Shown piece after piece: positions 56,065 through 64,000 of a stretch of 64,000 nt of DNA. A program made the translations under genes and the position numbers. Each line of letters starts with the position of its first letter. Position 1 is the first letter of the stretch. Below the pieces are notes generated by a model. It did not search any database. It had not been told where the DNA came from and was given only the letters and a program-made list of their open reading frames with translations. The stretch covers positions 49,093,004 to 49,157,003 of the forward strand of contig CM035807.1 of assembly GCA_020466095.1 (NCBI GenBank), read 5' to 3'. This stretch comes from Chlorops oryzae (lineage: Eukaryota; Arthropoda; Insecta; Diptera; Chloropidae).

Positions 56065-56151
56065 ACGTTGTGCCCTAGCGGAAAAGCTTGATAAATCCCT
56101 AAGCCTAGCTCTAAGTCTTGCCTAGGATAAGGCAGAGCTTAAAGCTTTGGT
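56065..56151 (-). mobile_element. LINE 2 5' UTR and insertion edge
   Basis: About 85 bp upstream of the ORF1 ATG. At about 56146-56158 the DINE-like sequence restarts. AGGTGT occurs at the edge on both sides (about 53245-53251 and 56152-56157), a probable short target duplication. The element is therefore near full length at its 5' end. Confidence 0.65.
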
Positions 56152-56412
56152 GTAGGTGTAGGAAAAAATTTTATGTGGCCCGCCCACTGCCACGCCCACA
56201 AATGAAGATTTTTTGTAACTTCCGAAGTAAAAGGCGTAGAAGCTTCAAATTCGCAACATAGGTTCACCAAGGCGAATGAAAGGTGTAGGGAAATAATTTA
56301 TGTTGCCCTGCCACGCTCACAAATAGAGAAGCAAAACATAGTGCGCTCATAATGTCGGGACGCTGGGTATTTCAAAGTCGGGCTTGACCGACTTAAGCTT
56401 TCTTACTTGTTA
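56152..56412 (+). mobile_element. DINE-like repeat, terminal part (inverted relative to 15376)
   Basis: Reverse complement of the 5547/15376 edge: one and a half 118-bp units, GGGTATTTCAAAG, the hairpin AAGTCGGGCTTGACCGACTT, and then CTTTCTTACTTGTT at the outer end. Confidence 0.88.
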
Positions 56413-56437
56413 TGCTTAATTATGTGAATGGACTAAA
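56411..56437 (-). mobile_element. Terminal remnant of inverted BEL LTR
   Basis: TGCTTAATTATGTGAATGGA followed by CTAAACA is the reverse complement of the first bases of the BEL LTR at 24410 (one mismatch). With 14803-15375 it forms the two sides of one LTR; about 105 bp of LTR are missing between them. Confidence 0.8.
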
Positions 56438-56439
56438 CA

Positions 56440-56800
56440 CATGCCACAACTTCTGGTTTATTGCGCCAAAAAACCTTAGGAATAAATTTTATAAAAAGTC
56501 TTTGATTGCAAAGAATCCAATATTCTTTAGCCTTTATAGGTACTACACGCGGGTTTTCAATTTCGTAAATAAATTCTTATTTAAAAAATATGTCTGGAAA
56601 TTTGAATATAATAAAAAATAAAATTCCAAAGAGTTTTGGCGTTATGTAGATTCCAAGAAAAAGAGCTCGAATATCCCTAGGTCTTTGTCTTATTAATCTA
56701 GAACCTCGAAATCGCTGTTTGAAGCTGCCGAAATATTTGCAGAATTCTTCAAATCTTATTTTGAAATTGATTCTTGTCCCTTTGTAGGAATACGTCATAG
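56440..56800 (+). pseudogene. Non-LTR retrotransposon ORF2 fragment
   Basis: A short open stretch (LRNKFYKKSLIAKNPIFFSL, then EYNKK) ends at a TAA (56619-56621). It is followed in the next frame by EFWRYVDSKKKSSNIPRSL and FEAAEIFAEFFKSYFE. This order (basic linker, FW..V..K, then FA.FF) is typical of the stretch between endonuclease and RT in Jockey/CR1-like LINE ORF2. Both ends are lost, to a BEL LTR remnant on the left and a hAT on the right. Confidence 0.6.
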
Positions 56801-56801
56801 C

Positions 56802-58804
56802 TAGGGCTCGGATATGGTCACCCTAAAAAAACCCCAAAAATGCAAACTAAAAAATGCAAAAATACCCTTAAAAAATCCAAAGAATGAATTTAAAAAATGC
56901 ATTTAAAATGGGTAATGTAAGACAGACAACGATTTTAGAAAACTACTTTTCGATGTGAAGTACCTATTAGCTACTAAAGCAGTTAAGTTTTTAACACAGA
57001 CGCACTAAAAACCAAGTATTAAAGCATGTCCAGCCCTGTCCTATGTAAAAAAAACCATTTGAAAATATAAGTTATATTCAAGCAGCTGTGGAAATGGCAG
57101 TGTAAAAATTTTCCACTAGCAAAGTTTCCACTTTTGCTTGGACCCTACGAATAACTTTCGAAAAATTCTCGCGAATTTTTTAGAGATGATAGTTTCATTT
57201 GTTAAAAAGTTTTAATTTTTTTGCATGTCAACTAGGCTTTAAACAAAACGTTCTTAGTCGACATATGTACATATATACACTTTACACATTATAAGTGCAT
57301 GTGTTTGCATTTATACAGTTGAGAACATATTTACATTTCATTGAGAACGTTATTAAAAAGCTTTAAATTCCGATGTTACATTGAATCGTTAAGATTTTTT
57401 TATGGTTTCAGTATCAAATGAACGACGATTGTCACTTAATATAGTTTTGTATTTTGAAAAAGACCTCTCTACGTCAACAGAAGTTATTGGCGAAAATATT
57501 AAGCTGCTTATATCAGAATTTGTTAATTTTTCGGGAAGAGTGTCTGTGAGGTCGTCCTCTCCATTAATTATTTTACAAATATTATAAACGATTTCGAAGC
57601 TCGTGTTTTTATCTAAAACCTTTTGAAATATTTCTTGAATCTTTTTTGCAATAGGCCCCTTAGCTTGATCGAATTTTTTCTTAGCATTTTCAATAATTGA
57701 TAGTGCGTCGTGAAGTAGTAAATCTGATGTTTCAAGCTGCTTTATAAACGCTGGAAGTGAGCTTTCTTCATGTAAGCTGCAGCATCACTTAGAAATAAAA
57801 GAACTTGATCAGGTTTTACACCTTTTGGACATAACATATTAATTGTAAGGACCTGTCAATAAATGCAGCTACCGTGTTTGAATTGACTTCATTAAGCTCT
57901 TCAGAATTAATTAAGAATGTTTTCCGCGGCTCTTCTGCTCCCAAGTTTCCAACAATAAAGTTTTTAATGCATCGTTTTTCAACATCGGTTGATTCATCTA
58001 CCGAAATCCAAAGTTTCTTATTTTCCAAAAAAGTCCGCATCTGTTGAATATTGTTTTCGTAGCACTCGTCAATATAGCATTTTCGTAACGTAGACTCTCG
58101 TGGTACGCAATAGTTGGTATATTTCCCAAGAAATTTACAAAATACATCATTTGAAAGTTTATTCAAAGGTATGTTTGCTGAAATAAGGGCCTCGCACAAA
58201 TCGTAGTAGAAAGGATTATTTCGTGTAGCTTGAGAAATAAAACTTTGTTTCAGTGTTTTATTAGTGTTTTGACTCTTTAGAGCTAAGCCATTTTGATGCT
58301 TAATGCGCTTAATGTGCTGTTGTACAGTAAATTTTTTTTCTGCTTGCACAGATACTTCGCAAATTTTGCAAAATAAAATCCTTCCATCTGTGGAAAAGAC
58401 GTCGGGACCAACTAGTTCAACAAAACCTTCTAAACGTAATCGAGTTGAGGCTTTTTCTTTTGGCATCTTCGCAGAAACAAAACTTTTGTATACCTTCCGA
58501 ACAATTTATAACAATGCGGTATGAAGTCAGAACTCAAATGGCTTGCTATGCACTAGGGATGCGCAAAATATAGCGATATATCGATATATATCTTTGGTTG
58601 TTGTGCTGAATGTTCCTTAACACGGTCTTCACAACCCGTACTTTCGGCTCCTGATTGCAGTATGTAAAATTGACACTAAAGCTTGTAAAATCTTAAAAAA
58701 TGACCTAAAATGTATCCTTAAAGTTAAAAAATGCAAAAAATGCCCATATCGGTAAAAAATAACGAAAAAATGCCCTGAAAAATTCCATATTTAGACTCCG
58801 CTAA
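56802..58804 (-). mobile_element. hAT element 2 (approximate limits)
   Basis: The left edge TAGGGCTCGGATATGG and the right edge read inward TAGCGGAGTCTAAATATGG are imperfect TIRs. AAAAAATGC motifs recur inside both ends. No 8-bp duplication is visible, perhaps because a gypsy LTR abuts the right edge. A transposase remnant is on the minus strand. Confidence 0.55.
57370..58466 (-). pseudogene. hAT transposase with N-terminal zinc finger
   Basis: It starts at ATG 58466 (MPKEKASTRLRLEGF). A Cys2-His2 finger (CKICEVSV ... HIKRIKH, residues about 33-57) comes first. The catalytic-domain start LWISVDESTDV (about residue 150) follows, with a stop at 57816. Then come frameshifted pieces, VKPDQVLLFLSDAA (about 57800) and, at about 57395-57540, FSPITSVDVERSFSKYK, the hAT C-terminal dimerisation domain. 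The finger plus catalytic start resembles hAT transposases related to the vertebrate CGG-binding protein (from memory). At least two frame breaks make it inactive. Confidence 0.85.
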
Positions 58805-58807
58805 CCA

Positions 58808-59038
58808 TGTATGTGGGATCGCAACGTCAAACTAGAAGCAAACGACTACTCGAACGTGTAGACGCATAGTAAGACGCACACTACTTTCGTACAGTGTGAC
58901 CGTGACATAACGAACGAGAACAAACAACTTAACTTGTCCGAGAGAAGCCGACCAGAGCGGTCATAAAATTATTGTAAGCCGAGTCACTAAACTCGTTAAA
59001 TATTCTTTATATTATTGTTTAAATAATAAAAACCTACA
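58808..59038 (+). mobile_element. Gypsy element 2, probable 5' LTR (about 231 bp)
   Basis: From TGTATGTGGGATCG to AAAACCTACA, ending three bases before a primer-binding site. AATAAAAAC lies near the end. The 3' LTR is outside the window, so the 5' edge is inferred from TG...CA and from hAT sequence to its left. Confidence 0.55.
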
Positions 59039-59041
59039 ATT

Positions 59042-59827
59042 TGGGGGCTCGTCCGGGATCAGCATAGCCCGGAGAAAGATTTACTTTTAAAAAAGTAAAG
59101 GAAAACTTCAACGAGCACAGAGGCGAGAAGAAGTTCGCAGAAAATAATTCGACGCGTCTATTGGAGAAATAGCGCATCAAAGAGAAAAGAGAGAAAACGT
59201 AGCAGAGGATTCACACGCAACGCAACATCAAGAGCTAAGCGAGCGTTTGTATGTCGGCGTTGGATCGGTAAGCGGAATCAAGTACTGAGTGAAGAGAGAG
59301 CGAGAGGCTAAGTTGAAAACAACCACCAATTTCGTGAGTAGAGTTGCTACAACAACAAAAAGAAAAGAAAAATTGTGAAATTCAATCTCGTCAAAGATTA
59401 AATAGAAAACATTTTGTTGAAAAGCAGTGAAAGAAGAAAATTCAAAAAGAGAGTAACTTTGTGAAATGATTTAAAAGTTAAATTTTATTTTTCATAACAC
59501 CAAAATCAAATGTAGAGTTCTAATATTTTTGATCGTAAACCGTTAGATTCGAGAAAAACTGAAAGTCCCGTTAAATTTGTCAGTTTCAAGAATTGCGAAT
59601 TCAAGAGAAGAGAAAATTTCGTTCAATTCGGATTTCAAAGGAAAGATTAAAAAGAGAGAGAAAAAAAAACATTTCTATTCGACATTGTCACACTTATTTT
59701 AAGTAAAATATAATATAAGTTAAGAATAAAAAGCGTAAAAAAAAATATAAAGATCCAAAAAACGAATTTCAAAGACTGCGCTATAAGCTAAGTTATATTG
59801 AAAAATTGTTAAGAGTATTGTAAGAAT
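59042..59827 (+). promoter_or_regulatory. Gypsy element 2 primer-binding site and leader
   Basis: TGGGGGCTCGTCCGGGAT (59042-59059) is identical to the murine leukaemia virus PBS and complementary to tRNA-Pro. A purine-rich leader of nearly 770 bp follows (many GAGAGA/AAGAAAA runs), with no coding frame. Confidence 0.88.
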
Positions 59828-60895
59828 ATGGAGCTTTCGGAAATAATGTCTTTGACGGTAGAACAGCTTAAAGCGAAGTTGACTGAATTAGATTTGACAA
59901 CAACTGGACGAAAATCTGACTTACAAGACAGACTATGCAGTCATTTCAATGTTCAACAAGAGCCAGCAGAAACCGAAAGTGAAGACGAGATGCAGTCAAT
60001 CGTTTCAATTGCACGAAATATAAGGCCAGTTTCGACATTCACCTTAAAAGACGTTGAAGACTCTCTTGCATCTTTCAATGGAACAGGATTTCCTGAAGTA
60101 AGGCAGTGGATCTCCGATTTTGAAGACAATGCACTAACCGTTTGCTGGAATGATCTGCAAAAATATATTTATGCGAAACAACTTCTTAGAGGAGCGGCGA
60201 AGATTTTTGTAAGAAGTCAAAGTGGAATAAAAGATTGGGGCTCGATGAAGACCGTGCTATTGGAAGAGTTTGGCGAAAAACTATCTTCTGCGCAGGTACA
60301 TAAGATGTTACGAAATCGACGCAAGCGAAATAATGAAACTTTAAGAGAATACCTTTACTCCTTGATCGAAATGGGTAAATCTATTAAAATCGACGATGAA
60401 AGCTTCATCGAATACTTTATTGAAGGGTTACCGGATTCTAAAACTAATAAAACCATGTTATACGAGGCTACAACTATTGCAGAGCTAAAAATAAAACTGA
60501 AGACATATGAGAGGATTCGAGGCAATCAACAGTCATTAAACTCAGAGTCGCGACCCAATTCAACAAGATCGTCAACATCTTCTAACATCACTCATCAAAG
60601 TGAAGGACGAAAATGCTATAAATGCGGAGTTGTAGGACATATTGCAAAAGAGTGCCAAAGTAAAAACGAAATTTGTTTCAAGTGTCATGAAAAAGGGCAC
60701 AAAGCTTTCGAATGCGAAAAAAAACCAGCCACTGCAGTAAAGGGAGAAAACACCAAACTGAATATTATTGAAGAGAATCGTTCACTCGTATTCAAGGATA
60801 TTGTATGCAACAACATCACTTTTTCAGCTTTAATTGATACAGGAAGTTCGTTGTGCCTGATGAGAAGTGACGCTTTGATCAAGATTGGTCAATAG
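59828..60895 (+). pseudogene. gag: Gypsy element 2 Gag with N-terminal SAP domain, and protease start
   Basis: 355 open codons from ATG 59828. Residues about 8-42 (SLTVEQLKAKLTELDL...GRKSDLQDRL) match the SAP DNA-binding helix-extended-loop-helix. The capsid-like region follows (FPEVRQWISDFED, LLRGAAKIFV, LREYLYSLIEMG). Two CCHC knuckles come next: CYKCGVVGHIAKEC (about 60612) and CFKCHEKGHKAFEC (about 60675). The protease active site LIDTGSSLCLM is at about 60832. A TAG at 60893 stops the frame inside protease. Gag packages element RNA; SAP could contact DNA or chromatin (inference). It is well preserved up to the stop. Confidence 0.88.
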
Positions 60896-61480
60896 GAGAT
60901 AGATGAGGATAAGAGAATATTAAATGGAGCTGGAGGAGCATCGATCAATACTCAAGGAAGCTTTAAAGCGGAAATACAGGCTGATAACTTAAGCATCGAA
61001 ACAAGAAACAAGTCATAGGTGAAAGAGACCTTGCTTACGATGTGATTTTAGGAAATAGTATCTTGGAGAAGATTCATATTTCACTGCAAAGAGGTAAAGC
61101 GACATTTATTAGTTTAGCCATAGCACCATGTCAATATCAGAGCTCAAAAGTAATGACATTACTGGAGGAGGGTGACGACTTAAGCAACTCTGGAAATGAA
61201 TTGAGTGAGGAGAATGAGTTTCCATGGTTTAAAAAGAGCCTACAAAGAACTAACATTCAAAGAGAGGACGCAGAGATTCAGAGCGAAACAGAAAAGGAGT
61301 CGATTAATTTTTTCAAAGAACTATGTCTCATAGTAGAAGATATAGCGAAAGATCCGAAAGAGGAAGTTGACCTAAGTCATTTGAACATCGAGAGAGCAGC
61401 TGAAGTTAAAAAAATTATTGATGGATATCAGCCAAAAAGCAATCTGAAGTCACCAGTTGAAATGAAGTTCATCTTGAAAG
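60896..61480 (+). pseudogene. pol: Gypsy element 2 protease remainder and pre-RT segment
   Basis: After TAG 60893 the frame continues through a second TAG at about 61016 and a frame change. It is then open from 61042 (ILGNSILEKIHISL, the protease C-terminal pattern) to CTTGAAAG at 61473-61480. There it is cut by a hAT-like insertion. It resumes at 63860. Confidence 0.8.
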
Positions 61481-61981
61481 TAGGGCTGCCAGATTTGATA
61501 CACCACATAAAAGTACATCCCGCAAAAAAATAAAGTACAAGGAGGAAAAAAAGAGTACAATTTTAGTTTTTCATTTATTATGAAATTAAAAAAAAAAACA
61601 ACTTAATTCTTTTTAAAACGTAAAATGTCGTAAAAAAGCCCTTTTTTTTTTTTTTAGCTATTTTTATATTTCCTTGTTTTAAACGGGTGTGCACACCAAA
61701 ATTTTCCGGTGTGTTTCCGATGTGAACACAAATATTTACACGTTGGGACCGAATACACACCAAACCATGTCTACAGACACGTTATGCACGTCTATATCTT
61801 GCGAAATGCAAAAAAGTAAGTACTCACATGCAATTCAGAACCGGATACCAGTTTTTATGGATTTCAACAAGAACTGGAACGATATACTGTAGATGAAGAC
61901 ATTTGCATACTCGTATATATTTTTATCAATTTGTTAAACTTTGATTTCTTTGATATTGTTCTTTTCTTTGTACTTATATTA

Positions 61982-63257
61982 GGTGTAGTAAATTTTTATT
62001 TTTCCAATAGATGGCGTTATTTATCTGCATCTCGCGTTGTATAAGTCCGATCGTGTTCCGCTAGGGGGCATTAGAAAGATGACAGTTCCTACTAAAAAAG
62101 CTTTTTTGACACTTTTTTGATTGATTGATTCAGTTTTGTTTGAGAGCTTGTCAAAGATGGACATCAGCAAAGAGAAAATTCGCTACATTTTACAGTTTTT
62201 CTTCGATAAGCCAGAAAACGCAAGCCAGGCGGCTGAAAATGTGAATAGCGTTAATGGACCTGATACTGTAACAGCCAATCAGGCGCAATTTTGGTTTCGT
62301 CGATTCCGTTCCGGTAACTTCGATGTCAAGGATGCACCACGCACTGGAAGGCCAATTGTCGAAAATTTCGATAAAATCATGGAAATTATCGAGTCCGACC
62401 GTCATGTTAGCACTGTTTTGATTGCAAAAGAGCTAAAGATTGCACAAAAAACCGTTTGGAACCATTTGAATAAGGCTGGATACACAAAGAAGCTCGATGT
62501 ATGGGTGCCACACGAGTTAACGCAAAAAAAACCTCATAGACCGAATTTCCATCTGCGAATCGCTGCTGAACCGCAACAAAATCGACCCATTTCTGAAGCG
62601 GTTGGTGACTGGTCATGAAAAGTGGGTCACTTACGGCAACGTCAAGCGAAAACGGTCGTGGTCGAAACACGGTGAACCGGCGGAAACGTTGGCCAAGCCA
62701 GGACTGACGGCCAGGAAGGTTTTGCTGCGTGTTTGGTGGGATTGGCAGGGAATTATCTACTATGAGCTGCTCCCATACGGCAAAACTCTTAACCCGGAAC
62801 TCTACTGTCAACAATTGGACCGTCTGAAGGAAGCAATCGCCCATAAGCGGCCAGCTTTGGCCAATAGGAGAGGAATTGTGTTCCATCAGGACAACGCCAG
62901 GCCACACACATCGATAGTGACTCGCCAGAAGCTCCGGGAGTTTGGTTGGGAAGTTCTTCTGCATCCACCGTATAGTCCGGACCTGGCACCAAGTGATTAC
63001 CATCTGTTCCTGTCCATGGCGAACAATTTTGCTGGTGAAACATTCGCTTCAAGAGAGGCTTCTGAAATTCGACTGTCTCAATTTTTTGCTAATAGGAACG
63101 AGGGTTTCTATGAGAGAGGCATAATGAAATTACCTTTAAAATGGCAACAAGTTATCGAACAAAACGGCGCATATTTAACCTAAATCGGGTCATTCTAACT
63201 ATCTTAAATAAAGCCCTCAATTTAATGCAAAAATAATGGATTTCTTTTTACTACACC
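61982..63257 (+). mobile_element. mariner element 2 (same family as 19834), 1276 bp
   Basis: GGTGTAGTAAA at the left and TTTACTACACC at the right, with TA duplications (61980-61981, 63258-63259). The left TIR lacks about a dozen bases present in element 1. Confidence 0.95.
62157..63183 (+). pseudogene. mariner transposase, frameshifted and catalytically mutated
   Basis: It starts at MDISKEKIRYILQ (62157). The N-terminal domain is intact to ELTQKK (about 62530), where a one-base insertion in an A run shifts frame. The rest is open from 62602 to the TAA at 63181-63183. The first catalytic Asp is lost (VTGHEKW instead of VTGDEKW). The other two, in FHQDNARPHT and APSDYHLF, are present, and the C-terminus is full length. 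Complementary lesions to element 1 show independent decay. Confidence 0.93.
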
Positions 63258-63859
63258 TAAAAGACCATTTGTAAATGAATGTGGCTGGGATTTTTTTACT
63301 TAGCAATTTTTCTCCGCGGAAAACGATTTGCTCTTACCGTCGATAATAGGGAGAATTTGATGATATTTGCTTAAAAATTTTCGAAATTCTTGCTCCTTTT
63401 ACGTTTTCTTCTCTGCTTATATAGAATGGGAGAAGTTTTTTTCAAATCCGCAGCGAAAAATTCCTCGGGAATATTTAAAATCGGACGGTGTTTGATAAAG
63501 CAGAACCAAAATAAAATATAAAAATAACAACCTTTTTTTGGGCCGTTTTCAAAATTTGTTTGGCCTTTTTTAGCCTTTTTTTGAGCTTATCTAGCCAGTT
63601 TTCATTCGTAAGAGTTGGCATGACTGGCTTTGCCACTTGCATCGTTTTCGAGCTACCAGACATCACAAAAAATGATGATACCAGCCGAAAAAAAATTTTC
63701 CCCAAAATGTATAGTACCTTTTCAGAAAAACAGTACAAAAAGAGTACGAAGCCAGAAAAAGAGTACATTTGCGTACTTTTTTGGAGTTTGTAAATTCAAA
63801 AGTACTTCTTGCAGAAAAAAGTACATGTACTCTTAAAAAAAGTACGAATGGCAGCCCTA

Positions 63860-64000
63860 CTTGAAAGATGAAATTCCCGTTTATCAACCACCCAGAAGGA
63901 TCCCATATGTCGATCAGAAGTTTGTGGAGAAGCAGGTGGAAGAGTGGATACAGGAGGGTATTGTTCAGGAAAGTCGCTCCGAGTATTCATCACCAATTGT
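63860..64000 (+). pseudogene. pol: Gypsy element 2 pol, RT N-terminus (continues past window)
   Basis: Resumes after CTTGAAAG with IPVYQPPRRIPY and then VEKQVEEWIQEGIVQESRSE, the conserved lead into gypsy RT (proline-rich, basic, then EGIV..S.S.). It is open to the window end. Its status beyond is unknown. Confidence 0.88.

Larger units (their letters stand above)
61481..63859. mobile_element. Non-autonomous hAT-like element with subterminal AGTAC repeats
   Basis: The TIR is TAGGGCTGCCA / TGGCAGCCCTA, with an 8-bp duplication CTTGAAAG on both sides (61473-61480, 63860-63867). The pol frame of gypsy 2 is continuous if the insert and one duplication copy are skipped. AGTAC motifs recur three times near the left end and many times in the last 200 bp at the right end. 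Without the nested mariner the element is about 1.1 kb. No recognisable transposase is present; a minus-strand 97-codon frame (63475-63768) is unidentified. Confidence 0.88.

Noticed and set aside
1..64000. tRNA, rRNA or defence-island genes
   Set aside because: No tRNA cloverleaf, rRNA segment or bacterial-type operon was recognised by eye; all long coding frames belong to eukaryotic transposable elements. A tRNAscan/Infernal run would settle small RNAs.

Overview
This window looks like transposon-dense, AT-rich heterochromatin or intergenic DNA from a brachyceran fly. The evidence is the mix of families: DINE-1/INE-1-like Helitron repeats, a mellifera-type mariner, an mdg1/412-like gypsy, BEL/Pao and copia LTR elements, Jockey-clade LINEs, piggyBac and hAT. 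A tephritid is possible, but nothing here fixes the species. I see no rRNA, tRNA, CRISPR array or intact single-copy host gene. The only candidate host-type gene is a decayed multi-exon DUF4806-like sequence at about 595-2280.

Layout. 1-2.3 kb: flank plus the DUF4806-like remnant, with a 244-bp tandem duplication inside it. 2.5-7.6 kb: non-autonomous repeats, comprising a 714-bp long-TIR element, a large palindrome, two DINE-like modules and a 101-bp tandem array. 8.7-12.6 kb: a piggyBac pseudogene. A poly(A)-tailed retroposed sequence with an 18-bp target duplication lies just upstream of it, and a 1.37-kb Transib-like element with a 5-bp target duplication sits inside its coding region. 13.5-14.8 kb: a hAT pseudogene. 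14.8-56.4 kb: a very large nested composite.

The composite can be read as layers. A BEL LTR on the minus strand is split (14803-15375 and 56411-56437). Inside the split are DINE-like repeats in inverted orientation and a copia element. The copia element is cut twice. A Jockey LINE (minus) lies in its gag zinc knuckle (8-bp target duplication). A deleted BEL element (minus) lies just before its RT (5-bp target duplication). The LINE is in turn cut by an mdg1/412-like gypsy (ATAT duplication). That gypsy carries a mariner (TA) in its protease region and a second, env-bearing BEL element (GATAC) in its 3' tail. Two later rearrangements are superimposed. About 1.5 kb of the gypsy 5' flank has been copied into its 3' LTR. 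A 7.47-kb direct tandem duplication (36031-43503 and 43504-50981) has a 6-bp microhomology junction. 53.2-56.2 kb holds a second Jockey LINE whose endonuclease region is deleted. 56.4-64 kb: a LINE fragment, a hAT pseudogene and a second gypsy (SAP-domain Gag, tRNA-Pro-type primer site). That gypsy is interrupted by a non-autonomous hAT which itself contains a second mariner; its RT runs off the window end.

The genes are independent selfish elements and not a pathway. What the window adds is a legible insertion history: for several insertions the target duplication and the host frame agree. I found no convincing novel biochemical system. The items most worth checking are the env-fused BEL polyprotein, the myristoylation/TM microORF ahead of gypsy gag, the SAP-Gag gypsy, the RSS-heptamer-like Transib-type element, and the two rearrangements. 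Coordinates of repeat edges without a target duplication are approximate.
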